A DNA stretch of 64,000 nt, from contig CALOAX010000012.1 in the NCBI GenBank assembly GCA_942491485.1, positions 62,001 to 126,000 of the forward strand, in the 5' to 3' direction. Of this stretch, positions 15,887 to 24,698 are shown in pieces; position 1 is the stretch's first letter; each line of letters starts with the position of its first letter. The DNA is from Desulfoluna sp942491485 (GTDB lineage: Bacteria; Desulfobacterota; Desulfobacteria; Desulfobacterales; Desulfolunaceae). A program made the translations under genes and the position numbers. Under the pieces are notes generated by a model that was given only the letters and a program-made list of their open reading frames with translations, did not search any database and was not told the DNA's origin.

Positions 15887-16507
15887 TTGGCACTGATAAA
15901 TCCTAAAAAGCGAGAAGTTCAGGTTAAGATTGTCTATTACGGCCCAGGCAGGGGAGGAAAGACAACAAACCTTGAGTATATAAACGAAAAATTTCGCAGC
16001 AGAATCAAAAGCGAAATGGTGACGGTTAAAACATACAATGACCGCACTCTCTTCTTTGATTTTCTTCCCTTTGATATCGGAATGATTAAAGGGTACACCA
16101 TCAAGGTTCAATTCTACACGGTACCGGGGCAGGTAAAATACAACGCCACCCGAAAGCTTGTTTTAAGGGGCGTGGACGGCATTGTTTTTGTCGCCGACTC
16201 CATGACCCTGAGGCAGGAAATGAACATCCGTTCCTTGGAAAACCTCGCGGAAAACCTCACCTCTTTCAACAAGAGTATTGAAACCATTCCACTTGTCATG
16301 CAGTACAACAAGCGTGACCTTGAGCAGGAGGGGATTCCCATCCTGCCTGTTGAGGTGATGGAAAAGGACCTCAATGCCAAGCTGAAAGCTCCGCACTACA
16401 CAGCCAGTGCCGTGGCTGGTGACAATGTGGCCTTGACCATGAAGCGAATCATTTCCATGACAGTAATGTCCATTCGCGAAAAACTTGAGCTTGGAGGGAA
16501 TGACTAA
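15887..16507 (+). CDS. MglA-like small Ras-family GTPase (copy 2)
   Basis: A 206-residue paralogue of the GTPase at 11554, in the same register: G1 GPGRGGKT at residues 19-26, TLFFDFLP, YTVPGQ in place of Ras DTAGQ, RKLVLRGVDGIVFVADS, and NKRD at 141-144. The start is TTG at 15887 with GAGG eight bases upstream, giving the usual MALINPKKREVQVKIV. Its stop is two bases before the ATG of the next gene, so the two are translationally coupled. With the roadblock gene upstream it forms an mglBA-like pair. Sequence differences from copy 1 in the G2 region suggest different partners. Confidence 0.93.
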   Translation: MALINPKKREVQVKIVYYGPGRGGKTTNLEYINEKFRSRIKSEMVTVKTYNDRTLFFDFLPFDIGMIKGYTIKVQFYTVPGQVKYNATRKLVLRGVDGIVFVADSMTLRQEMNIRSLENLAENLTSFNKSIETIPLVMQYNKRDLEQEGIPILPVEVMEKDLNAKLKAPHYTASAVAGDNVALTMKRIISMTVMSIREKLELGGND

Positions 16508-16509
16508 CA

Positions 16510-17079
16510 ATGGCAACCAACGGTTCATCCATGAATGAAGAGCTAGACAGTCGCCTTGATGAGCTGTTCGAGGACGACCAGCCGGAAAAGTCAGAAAAAA
16601 AAGCGGGCCCCCTTGAAAACTTGCAGGCAGTGGTCCTTGAGATGGAGTGGGAAATAGGGGATAAGAACCTGGATACCTATCTGGGTGAATTGAACCGTGT
16701 CGGAGAACAGTTCAAACAGGACAAAGCGCTCACTATATACATCAAGATGCTGGATACCGTGGGGCGTTACCTGAAGGCTAAAAAAGCATCGGCCCACCCT
16801 GAAACCGTCTCCTTTTTAAAATCCCTTTACGACAGCTTTGAACTGGCTGTGGCTCCCGGTATGCCTGAGGCAGAAAAGAAACGGTCTGCAGCTGTTCAGG
16901 TGAGTGCCTTCAAGCGATTTAAAGACGCAATTGCAGCGCATGCACCGGCCAAGTCAGCAGGGACGGCTGCAACACCTCAACCTGCAGGCGTGGCCGGCGA
17001 TGCTCTTACTGAGGAGACCAGAGCTTTCATTCGTCAGGTTGTTCGAGAAGAGATTGTACGGTTGGTGAAACGCAAGTAG
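16510..17079 (+). CDS. Helical protein of unknown function coupled to GTPase 2
   Basis: I cannot name this 189-residue protein. It begins with an acidic segment containing LDELFEDD and has a helical core from about residue 35 to 135 (WEIGDKNLDTYLGELNRVGEQ, KSLYDSFELAV). An Ala/Pro-rich linker leads to a basic C-terminal helix ending VREEIVRLVKRK. There is no signal peptide or membrane segment. Its ATG follows the GTPase 2 stop by two bases, with GGAGGG just upstream, so it is made with the GTPase and may be an effector or scaffold. That role is inferred from position only. Confidence 0.8.
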   Translation: MATNGSSMNEELDSRLDELFEDDQPEKSEKKAGPLENLQAVVLEMEWEIGDKNLDTYLGELNRVGEQFKQDKALTIYIKMLDTVGRYLKAKKASAHPETVSFLKSLYDSFELAVAPGMPEAEKKRSAAVQVSAFKRFKDAIAAHAPAKSAGTAATPQPAGVAGDALTEETRAFIRQVVREEIVRLVKRK

Positions 17080-17096
17080 AAGCAGGGCAGGTGGCC

Positions 17097-17558
17097 ATGG
17101 GTCTAAAAGGAAACATTGCATCGTCTGTGTACAGGCGAGCCGTAAAAAACGATTTGGGTGAAGTCTCTCTGGACAGTCGGATGCTCACCCTTATTATGCA
17201 ACTCAACGGCGAGAAAAACGTCGCTGCTGTCGCCGGAGAACTCGGCATGACCTTGTCCGATGTTAGGACGGTGCTGACTCGTCTGGTCCAGTTGGGTCTC
17301 ATCGAAGAGGTTGTTTCTTCGGTTCCCACGTTCTCGGCCGACTTTTACCCCTTTCTTGCGGACCAGCTTTCCAAGGCCATGGGCCCCATGGCGGAAATAC
17401 TTCTTGAGGATCTCATGGCCGAGATGAATCTTAACCGGGAGCGAATTCCGCTGACGGATGCTGCTGAGCTTGTGGATGCTCTTGCACGCGAGCTTCCCCG
17501 GGATGAGAAACGAGTGGCCTTTCAGCAGGTCCTGTTGGCCAAGTTGAAGGGCCTTTAG
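17097..17558 (+). CDS. Winged-helix-like small protein of unknown function
   Basis: A 153-residue protein. Residues 20-70 look like a winged helix (LTLIMQLNGEKNVAAVAGEL, then DVRTVLTRLVQLGLIEE), as found next to DUF4388 domains. The C-terminal half is helical with MGPMAEILLEDLMAE and ALARELPRDEKRVAFQQVLL. In some bacterial regulators such a segment follows a signalling domain. There is no clear DNA-recognition helix, so it may be a protein-contact module. The ATG at 17097 is preferred because AGGG lies nine bases upstream. A GTG at 17091 would be too close. It is 17 bases from the preceding gene. Confidence 0.75.
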   Translation: MGLKGNIASSVYRRAVKNDLGEVSLDSRMLTLIMQLNGEKNVAAVAGELGMTLSDVRTVLTRLVQLGLIEEVVSSVPTFSADFYPFLADQLSKAMGPMAEILLEDLMAEMNLNRERIPLTDAAELVDALARELPRDEKRVAFQQVLLAKLKGL

Positions 17559-17641
17559 ATGGTTTCAATGCAGGCTTCAAGCACCACTTCAATCGATGAC
17601 AGTTTACAATACGAGTTCAACAGGCAAGGAGCAAGCAGGGT

Positions 17642-18910
17642 ATGGTTGTGATATGTGAAGAGTGTGGCAAGATCTACCACCTGGATCCCGGCAAGTTAAA
17701 GAGTCATATCAAAAATCCGGACGGTATCAAAATCAAGTGCAAGGTATGCGAGCACATTATTACCATTCGCCCTCCGGGTGAAGAGACGGACTCAGGGGAA
17801 GGATCCGCGACTATTCAGTCGGTTCCCTTTGATGTCACAGCTTCCCTGCCTGAGGAAGAGCCCATAGCATCGACAGAGGCCACGGATACCTTGGCACCGG
17901 CCAGTCCAGGCCCGGCCACTGAGGTAAAACCGGAAGAGTCACCCCAACTGGGGGATGCCCCCCAGCACGCCGATGCGCCGCGTGTTGCCCAGAAGAAGAA
18001 GACGTCCTACAAGGGGTTCGGCCTTCGAACCAAGATGTTCTTCCTCTTTCTTGTGATCCCCATTCTACTGTTTATTGGCAGCAGTGCCTTTACCCAGTAT
18101 CAGATGCTCACGCTGGCAAACAGCATCACTGGAGAGAGCACCGATGTTGTCCGTCAGATGGCGGAGGAGATCATCGTCAACAAAGCCAAGGGCGTGGCCT
18201 CCCAGTGCTCGATTTTTCTTCGAAACAACCCGGATCTCAACAAAGACGATTTTTATTATGATTTTGATATGCGGGATATTGCCATCCAGAAGGTCGGGAC
18301 AGAAGGGTTTACCGCTCTGATTGAAATCCCTGCCCCGGACCAGGATGAAGAGACGGGATACCGTATCTGGTGCCATCCCAATGAAGATTTTATCGGCTCC
18401 CCGCTCCTTGGAAAGATGAAAGAGGAGCTGGGCCTCGGCTACACAAGTTTCGATGAGGTGTTCCGTGCCATGAAGGGTGGACGGGGGATCAAAGGGTACT
18501 ACAAGACGGTTGCCAAGGATGGGACCCAAAAAGAGAAGTTTATGGCCGTGGAGCCCATTGAGCAGACTCCGTACCTTATTCTGAGTACCACATTTATCGA
18601 AGATTTTACTGCTCCCATTCAACTCATCGAAAAACGCGCCACCGGATTGACGCAAGCCACACAGAAGATGACCATCGCATTTATCGGTGGGGTTATTATC
18701 TTTATCGGGCTTTCTATCATGGTATACGGCTACCGGTTGACCTCCAACATTCAGATGCTGACCGACGCGGCAGACCGCATCAGTGTCGGTGAACTCGATG
18801 TGGTCATCGATATCCGCTCACGCGATGAGATCGGCAGCCTTGCGGCAGCGGTTACGCGTATGCAGGACAGCTTGCGATTCTCCATTGAGCGACTCCGCAA
18901 GAGGCGATAG
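17642..18910 (+). CDS. Zinc-ribbon, Cache-like and HAMP membrane sensor without an output domain
   Basis: A 422-residue membrane protein. Residues 5-36 form a zinc ribbon of the MJ0042 type (C5, C8, C33, C36). A Pro/Glu-rich linker runs to about 120 and a first membrane helix to about 150. A large extracytoplasmic domain like that of chemoreceptors follows (DFYYDFDMRDIAIQKVGTEG ... GYRIWCHPNEDFIG), then a second membrane helix near 345-362 and a HAMP domain. The protein ends directly after HAMP (SIERLRKRR), with no kinase, cyclase, GGDEF or methyl-accepting domain. It may signal through its cytoplasmic N-terminus or a separate partner. A terminator follows. Confidence 0.85.
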   Translation: MVVICEECGKIYHLDPGKLKSHIKNPDGIKIKCKVCEHIITIRPPGEETDSGEGSATIQSVPFDVTASLPEEEPIASTEATDTLAPASPGPATEVKPEESPQLGDAPQHADAPRVAQKKKTSYKGFGLRTKMFFLFLVIPILLFIGSSAFTQYQMLTLANSITGESTDVVRQMAEEIIVNKAKGVASQCSIFLRNNPDLNKDDFYYDFDMRDIAIQKVGTEGFTALIEIPAPDQDEETGYRIWCHPNEDFIGSPLLGKMKEELGLGYTSFDEVFRAMKGGRGIKGYYKTVAKDGTQKEKFMAVEPIEQTPYLILSTTFIEDFTAPIQLIEKRATGLTQATQKMTIAFIGGVIIFIGLSIMVYGYRLTSNIQMLTDAADRISVGELDVVIDIRSRDEIGSLAAAVTRMQDSLRFSIERLRKRR

Positions 18911-18931
18911 CCACAGGATTCGAGTGTTATC

Positions 18932-18996
18932 AACGGGAGCAGAGACCAGGCGGCATACGGCTGTATTCATATGACCTGTGCTGCTCCCGTTTTTTA
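18932..18996 (+). terminator. Intrinsic terminator after the HAMP sensor
   Basis: AACGGGAGCAG at 18932-18942 pairs perfectly with CTGCTCCCGTT at 18981-18991 around a 38-base loop, followed by TTTTTT. Confidence 0.75.
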
Positions 18997-19071
18997 TTGA
19001 AGTGTGGGTGACGCCCTCACTTTGCAGCCGCACATGGCGGCAGAAACATATGTTCAAGCAGCGAGACAGTT

Positions 19072-20079
19072 ATGATTGTCATTCCAAGAGAGACCCCGGT
19101 TGTCAGCAACCTACACACCAGCTACATCAAAATCAGGCGCTTCGTCGACCACTTTCGTACCTCGTTGCCTTCGGGGTGCATCTACATGCGTGCTCCCGAC
19201 TCCGAAGGCGCTATTTTTTTTGACAATGGTGTGCTGATTAATACCCATATGTGCACTGAAGGGCGAAGCCTGGGTCGGCAACAAGCCTTAGAAGAGATTC
19301 TGCGCACGGCCGATACAGGCAAACATACCGTGTCGGTTTTTGAGATTCCTGAGGAAACCATTCGCTACTGGGCCAATTTGAATGAAGCAGCGTTGATACA
19401 CAAGAATCTTACGTCATCGACTGTGGACTTAGAATCCCTCATGAAAAAAATCACACAGGACCGATTCACCGGGTTGATTGAGGTGCTTAATCCTCCTGGC
19501 CGCGCCGATCAGATCCATGTGATTATGGGGGAGATAGCCGGAGCCGTACTGGGAAAAACCAGCGGTATCCTGAGGGACCCCGACCAGGAGTTGGGCCGAA
19601 TCATGGCCAGCGCTAAAAACGGTCGGACCCGTATTGCCATCAAACGGGTTCAGTTGGAAAACCACCGCCTTGCCGATGATAGCCTGCGAGACACAGCGCC
19701 GGCTCGGGTAGAGTCCACTGTCAGCCCGGATGAGCAGAATCCTTTGGAAATGCTTGAAATGCTTCTTGCCGCATTTGAACAGACCTATGCCTCAACGAAA
19801 ACCCAAGCAGACCCCTTTGACACGGTACTGAAGCGTAAGTTTCTTGAAAAAGTCTCCCGTTACGAGTTCCTCGACCCCTTCACCGAGGAGTTCATGTACC
19901 ATGGGGGATCCATTACCTATACCGGAAACGACGAGGTTCAGCGGGTTGTGGCTGCTGTCACGGAGTGCCTTCGAGAGCTGGCATTGGAGCGGGGCCTCGG
20001 CATAGAGCTCCAGCGGAATTTAAAGGGTTGGCGACAACAGTATCAGCGGGAAATCGATACCTTTAAGGCGGTTGTTTAG
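19072..20079 (+). CDS. DUF4388-like regulatory protein of unknown function
   Basis: A 335-residue soluble protein, not assigned with certainty. Two successive segments resemble DUF4388/PATAN folds: residues 15-75 (SGCIYMRAPDSEGAIFFDNG) and about 120-185 (DRFTGLIEVLNPPGRADQIH, GEIAGAVLG). After a linker, residues 255-335 are helical with YEFLDPFTEEFMYHGG. No catalytic or DNA-binding motif is visible. It starts the third part of the island, 90 bases before the response regulator, and probably works with it. Confidence 0.72.
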   Translation: MIVIPRETPVVSNLHTSYIKIRRFVDHFRTSLPSGCIYMRAPDSEGAIFFDNGVLINTHMCTEGRSLGRQQALEEILRTADTGKHTVSVFEIPEETIRYWANLNEAALIHKNLTSSTVDLESLMKKITQDRFTGLIEVLNPPGRADQIHVIMGEIAGAVLGKTSGILRDPDQELGRIMASAKNGRTRIAIKRVQLENHRLADDSLRDTAPARVESTVSPDEQNPLEMLEMLLAAFEQTYASTKTQADPFDTVLKRKFLEKVSRYEFLDPFTEEFMYHGGSITYTGNDEVQRVVAAVTECLRELALERGLGIELQRNLKGWRQQYQREIDTFKAVV

Positions 20080-20168
20080 GTCGGTAACCCTATTTGAATA
20101 TCGGATGATCGGTATTTTACACCTTCCACCCTGTGCCGGGTGGCGTGACATGACAGGACGGTAACCCC

Positions 20169-21206
20169 ATGGTCAGACAGATTCTCGTCGTTGATGATAA
20201 CCAGCCTTTCCTGAACCTTATTCATAAGCTCTTTACAAAGATGAAGGATCGCTACACGGTCATTACCTGTATCGATGGCGCAGAGGCGATAGAGATTTTG
20301 AAGCAGCGGCCCATCGCCCTTGTGGTGACGGATCTTCAAATGCCCAATATGGATGGATACGCCTTGCTTGAAAAGATGCGCCGTTTTTTTCCTGACATTC
20401 CCGCCATCGTAGCCACTAGCTTTGACAAACCCAAGACACGTGAGGCTGTGATGAGGTACGGCGCGACGGCCTACTTTACCAAGCCCCTTGTGGTTGAGGA
20501 GTTGATTAAGACCCTTGATAAAACGTTGGGAGATCAGGCAGGGGGAGGGACTCTGAAACACGCCTCCCTGGAGATGTTTCTGCAACTCATTGAAATGGAA
20601 GCTAAAACCTGCACCATTCGTGTTATCAATGAGGCAACAGGCGCTCAAGGCGTGCTTTTTTTCCGAGAAGGCGATATCCTTAACGCTCGTTATGGTGGCC
20701 AGACAGGGAATAAGGCCGCCTATCGTGTTCTCTCCTGGGAGCGGGTGACCCTTCTCATCGAAAATGCATGCATCCTCACTCGTAAAGGCATTCAAGGAGA
20801 GCTCCAGGCGATCCTTCTTGATGCCATGCGGCAGAAAGACGAAATGGAAAACAGTTCTGACGTCTCTTCCAATAGCCAGGAAGCAGATACCCTGGGGGAG
20901 GATAGTGCATTACCTGCCGATAACGAAACGGTGAGTGATCTTGAACGGCTCAAAGAGTTGGTTAAGTCATCAAGCGGCAACCCAAATTCCGTAGCGGATG
21001 CCTCGTGGGCCCCGGAGCTGGCCGACAAAATGGCTGATCTTCAGATGTTTGGAAACATCGTGGGGGCAGGGCCTTTGAAAGCCCTTTTCAGTACGAATGA
21101 GAACGACCAGCGAGTGGTTGTGATGAGTTCCGGTCCACCCATTCGCCTTGTTGTCGGAGCCAAGGTTCAGAAAGAATCATTAATTGAAGCTGTACTGGAC
21201 CTGTGA
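20169..21206 (+). CDS. Response regulator with a DUF4388 output domain
   Basis: A 345-residue protein. The receiver domain has the acidic pair D9-D10, phospho-acceptor D55 in VVTDLQMPNMDG, and K105 in FTKPLV, so it looks phosphorylatable. Residues about 125-225 resemble DUF4388/PATAN (GVLFFREGDILNARYGGQTG). An acidic, low-complexity linker leads to a small C-terminal domain (FGNIVGAGPLKALFSTN ... QRVVVMSSGP) that could be roadblock-like. No DNA-binding or enzymatic output is seen, so output is probably by protein contact. No cognate kinase lies in the island. The next gene starts 33 bases after it. Confidence 0.88.
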   Translation: MVRQILVVDDNQPFLNLIHKLFTKMKDRYTVITCIDGAEAIEILKQRPIALVVTDLQMPNMDGYALLEKMRRFFPDIPAIVATSFDKPKTREAVMRYGATAYFTKPLVVEELIKTLDKTLGDQAGGGTLKHASLEMFLQLIEMEAKTCTIRVINEATGAQGVLFFREGDILNARYGGQTGNKAAYRVLSWERVTLLIENACILTRKGIQGELQAILLDAMRQKDEMENSSDVSSNSQEADTLGEDSALPADNETVSDLERLKELVKSSSGNPNSVADASWAPELADKMADLQMFGNIVGAGPLKALFSTNENDQRVVVMSSGPPIRLVVGAKVQKESLIEAVLDL

Positions 21207-21239
21207 ATGCGATTATAATCCCAAGATATTCAGGCGGAT

Positions 21240-21620
21240 ATGATAACTAATTTTGACGATCTGTTCAGCATCGACGGTGTGCAGGGTGTTTTCCACATCA
21301 GTGACAATGGAAAACCTCTGGTGGCAGAACTCACACCATCCCTTGGCGGCAACGACAACGAATGCCGTGAGGCCAAAGCCTTTCTTTCGGAGAAAATGCA
21401 ATGGCGTGATTTGGCCCCCCTTGTGGATGGTGCGGAGGAGGGAGAAATCCTGTTTGATGCACTCAGAATCTATTATCTTCGAACGGCCGACAGCATTATC
21501 TATATCCTCATGTCCCCCCAGTGTGTGGCCGCCATGGTTCGCATCGCATGCGATCTCATTACAACCGAAATCGATAAAAGCCGCAAGACCCGAGGGTTCG
21601 GCCGATTCTTTAAAATGTAG
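21240..21620 (+). CDS. Small protein with a probable degenerate roadblock fold
   Basis: A 126-residue protein of uncertain family. Order of elements fits a roadblock domain: FSIDGVQGVFHISDNGKPL, a central helix AKAFLSEKMQWRDLAPLV, strands EILFDALRIYYLRTADSIIY, and a final helix VRIACDLITTEI with a basic tail. Similarity to the clear roadblock protein at 15439 is structural in pattern only. It sits between the response regulator and the GspE-type ATPase, so it may link signalling to the motor. No signal peptide is present. Confidence 0.65.
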   Translation: MITNFDDLFSIDGVQGVFHISDNGKPLVAELTPSLGGNDNECREAKAFLSEKMQWRDLAPLVDGAEEGEILFDALRIYYLRTADSIIYILMSPQCVAAMVRIACDLITTEIDKSRKTRGFGRFFKM

Positions 21621-21662
21621 CGCACCTTAAATTTAAAGTGCATCAATAAGTGAGGACACGCT

Positions 21663-24047
21663 TTGGAAAAACAGCTGAAGTCAAAAATTGATACCGCCAA
21701 AGCCTATAAAAAACATGGCCTTTACGGAGAGTCTATTGCCGTTTATGCGGCTATTCAAGAGGCTTACGGGGACGGCCTTGATGAAGATGTCAGTGGGTTT
21801 ATTGAACTGGAATTGGAGGAGCTTCGGGCCAAAGCAGCCGAACTCGATGACGACGGTGAAATAATCGAACTCAGCAGCCGGGAACTCGACACCATTAAAA
21901 ATTCATGGTCCGAAGACAATGCTGATGAGATTCTGGAGAGCGCCCATGCCTTCAAAGAACTTGGCCTTAACAGAGAGGCTCTGAACGAGCTGTTAAAGCT
22001 TCTCAATACCAGTTACTCCGTTTCCAACCTCGTTCCTCAACTCGCAGAGTGTCTGATGCAGTTGCATGCCGCCTCCAAGCTTCGCAAGAAGGTGCTTGAA
22101 CTCATCGAGACGAACAACGTGACCCAGGAGGCCGCGGCCGATATCCTGTTTCGCTTCGGGCTTGAGATGGAGAAGCTCGAAAAGAGTGACGAGGCCATGG
22201 ATTTCTACGAAGATGTCCAAGAGCTGGCTCCAAACTACAAAGGACTGGATGCCCAGATTGAGGGGATCAAGGGCTTGCGCAGTTACGAGTCCCGCTACGG
22301 GTATCTTCTCGACACCGACCAGGCCAACGCGACCCAGCTTCAGAATGCGTTGAACCTTGCAAGAAAAACGGGAAAGAGCTGCGAATCCATTCTTCTTGAA
22401 GACATGTACATCGACAAGGAAGAGTTGGGCAAATCTCTCTCCTATTTTTATGATTGCCCCTTTGTGGAGTTCAGTACATCCATTCCCATTCCAGTTGAAC
22501 TCCTGGGGAAATTGAAAAAAAGCTTCCTGATTCAAAACAGCTGGGTTCCTCTCTCCTGGGATATGACCGAAGGCGTGGTGGAAGTTCTCATCGACGATCC
22601 TAAAAACCTCGAAAAGACGGACCACATCTACACACTGCTCAATGCGAAACACATTCGTTACTCTGTGGGCATTCGTGAAGAGATCGTCGAGCTGATCAAA
22701 TTTTTCTATGATTCAGATCGTCAAGTGGATGAGGGGCCTGGGGAAGACGAGAGTGGTGAGTTCGACATGATGCTTGATGTCGAATTTGAAGAGGAGGCGG
22801 ATGACGGGCCTGATGATCAAGATCTGGACATGGACCTCACCGAATCCTCGAGCCAGATTGTCAAGATGGTTGACCAGGTCATTATCACCGCCTATCGAAA
22901 AGGGGCCTCTGATATTCATATTGAGCCCTCGCCCCACAACAAAAAAGTAAACATACGATACCGCATCGACGGTGTCTGCCAGGATGTACTTAAGGTCCCC
23001 ATTTCCAATGCCATGGGCATTATTTCGCGCATCAAGATCATGAGTCACCTGGATATTGCAGAACGACGGCTTCCCCAGGACGGCAAGATCAAATTCAAGC
23101 GAAAGGGCGTAAAGTCCTTCGAGCTGCGTGTGGCCACCCTGCCCACAGCAGGCGGCTACGAAGATGCGGTGCTTCGTATCCTGGCTGACTCAGGCGCAAT
23201 GAAGGTTGACCAGATGGGGCTTACCGAACGAAACCTTGATGTGCTTAAGACCATCATCGCCCAGCCTTACGGATTGATACTCTGTGTGGGGCCCACCGGT
23301 TCCGGTAAAACCACCACACTCCACGCGGCCATGGGGCACATCAACAAGCCGGGGATCAAAATCTGGACGGCGGAAGACCCTGTGGAGATTACCCAACCCG
23401 GTCTTCGTCAGGTGGAGTGCAAGCCCAAGATCGGTCTCGACTTTGCCCGGGTGATGCGTGCCTTTCTTCGAGCCGACCCCGATGTGATCATGATTGGTGA
23501 GATGCGGGACAACGAAACCGCCTCCATCGGTATTGAAGCGTCCTTAACAGGCCACCTGGTTCTCTCCACCCTCCATACCAACAGTGCTCCGGAAACGATA
23601 ACGCGTCTCCTGGACATGGGACTCAACCCCTTGAACTTCTCCGATGCGTTTCAAGGGGTTCTCGCCCAGCGTCTTGTGCGGCGGCTATGCACCAATTGCC
23701 GTGATGAGTACGCTCCGGATCGCGAAGAGTTTGACCGGATCGTGGAACTTTATGGTGAAGAGGCCTTTAAGAACACCGGATTTCGATACTCTCATGACCT
23801 GCGCCTCTTCAAACCTGTGGGCTGTTCGGTCTGTTCCGGGTCCGGCTATAAGGGGCGACTGGCCATTCATGAATTGATGTACGGCACCAAAGAGATCAAA
23901 CAGATGATCAAGCGAGCCGCCCATACCGATGAATTGTTCCGGGTTGCTGCGGAAGATGGCATGACGACACTGATCCAGGACGGCATTATAAAGGCGCTGA
24001 ATGGCATCACCGATGTTGCAGAGATTCGCAGGGTTTGTATCAGCTGA
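21663..24047 (+). CDS. GspE/PilB-type secretion or pilus ATPase with a helical-repeat N-terminal extension
   Basis: A 794-residue cytoplasmic motor ATPase of the type II secretion/type IV pilus superfamily. Residues 1-210 are TPR-like helices paralogous in layout to the protein at 10508. About 215-350 resemble a GspE N-domain of MshEN type (ARKTGKSCESILLEDMYIDK), though the RLG motif used for c-di-GMP is degraded. The ATPase has Walker A GPTGSGKT at 543-550, the Asp box TAEDPVEI, Walker B DVIMIGEMRD and the His box LSTLHTNSAPETITRLLD. A four-cysteine zinc site follows (CTNC, CSVC). The start is TTG at 21663 with GAGG upstream. No pilin, GspF/PilC, secretin or prepilin peptidase is nearby. Confidence 0.92.
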   Translation: MEKQLKSKIDTAKAYKKHGLYGESIAVYAAIQEAYGDGLDEDVSGFIELELEELRAKAAELDDDGEIIELSSRELDTIKNSWSEDNADEILESAHAFKELGLNREALNELLKLLNTSYSVSNLVPQLAECLMQLHAASKLRKKVLELIETNNVTQEAAADILFRFGLEMEKLEKSDEAMDFYEDVQELAPNYKGLDAQIEGIKGLRSYESRYGYLLDTDQANATQLQNALNLARKTGKSCESILLEDMYIDKEELGKSLSYFYDCPFVEFSTSIPIPVELLGKLKKSFLIQNSWVPLSWDMTEGVVEVLIDDPKNLEKTDHIYTLLNAKHIRYSVGIREEIVELIKFFYDSDRQVDEGPGEDESGEFDMMLDVEFEEEADDGPDDQDLDMDLTESSSQIVKMVDQVIITAYRKGASDIHIEPSPHNKKVNIRYRIDGVCQDVLKVPISNAMGIISRIKIMSHLDIAERRLPQDGKIKFKRKGVKSFELRVATLPTAGGYEDAVLRILADSGAMKVDQMGLTERNLDVLKTIIAQPYGLILCVGPTGSGKTTTLHAAMGHINKPGIKIWTAEDPVEITQPGLRQVECKPKIGLDFARVMRAFLRADPDVIMIGEMRDNETASIGIEASLTGHLVLSTLHTNSAPETITRLLDMGLNPLNFSDAFQGVLAQRLVRRLCTNCRDEYAPDREEFDRIVELYGEEAFKNTGFRYSHDLRLFKPVGCSVCSGSGYKGRLAIHELMYGTKEIKQMIKRAAHTDELFRVAAEDGMTTLIQDGIIKALNGITDVAEIRRVCIS

Positions 24048-24205
24048 TTAGGCCAACCCTTCCATGTACGATGGGTTCGTAACACATCGACACCAATGGC
24101 GCTTTGCTGCATCAACAGGCTGTGCGGTGAATGTTCACCTCAGCTTGTTGTATGTTGCTCTGGTCTGGGCGATGACTTGCGAGGCCATCATGTAAAGGCA
24201 TAACA

Positions 24206-24673
24206 ATGGCAGAAAAAATATTTCTCGGAAACAACACCACGGCGACTTTCGTCTGCCCGGAATGTGAACGCTCTCGAACATCGGACGTATCGAAGCTTCT
24301 TACCGCCAAGGCGCAGCTGAAAATCAAGTGCACTTGCAAATGCGGGCATGTCTTTTCCGTGGTGATCGAACGGCGAAAATACTACAGAAAAACCCTGGAT
24401 CTTTCGGGTGTTGCCTTCACCGACGAAAGCGGTCGGAAATTTATCATGACCGTGAAAGACCTTTCCCGTTCGGGGTGTCGGATTAAGATCAACTCGGCCT
24501 TTCCATTTTCTGTGGATGACGTGATTCAGGTGGAGTTCAGCCTGGATGACAAAGACCGCGCCTTTATCAGCAAGCAGGCGGTGATTCGAAGCATCAACGG
24601 GCCTTCCCTTGGTCTTGAGTTCACTGAAATTGAAAAATACGATAAAATTGGCCAGTATCTGATGTTCTCATGA
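24206..24673 (+). CDS. Zinc-ribbon PilZ protein (tandem copy 1)
   Basis: A 155-residue protein. Residues 17-46 form a cysteine knuckle (C17, C20, C42, C44, C46). A PilZ domain follows, with RxxxR as RKYYR at 57-61 and DxSxxG as DLSRSG near 92-97, so c-di-GMP binding is expected. It is paralogous along its whole length to the next gene, with identical positions for all cysteines and arginines. AAAGG lies before the ATG. It is about 160 bases downstream of the ATPase and may report c-di-GMP to that motor, as PilZ does in type IV pilus systems. That link is an inference. Confidence 0.9.
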   Translation: MAEKIFLGNNTTATFVCPECERSRTSDVSKLLTAKAQLKIKCTCKCGHVFSVVIERRKYYRKTLDLSGVAFTDESGRKFIMTVKDLSRSGCRIKINSAFPFSVDDVIQVEFSLDDKDRAFISKQAVIRSINGPSLGLEFTEIEKYDKIGQYLMFS

Positions 24674-24698
24674 CCCATGGTCAATCAGAGGGGAGACG

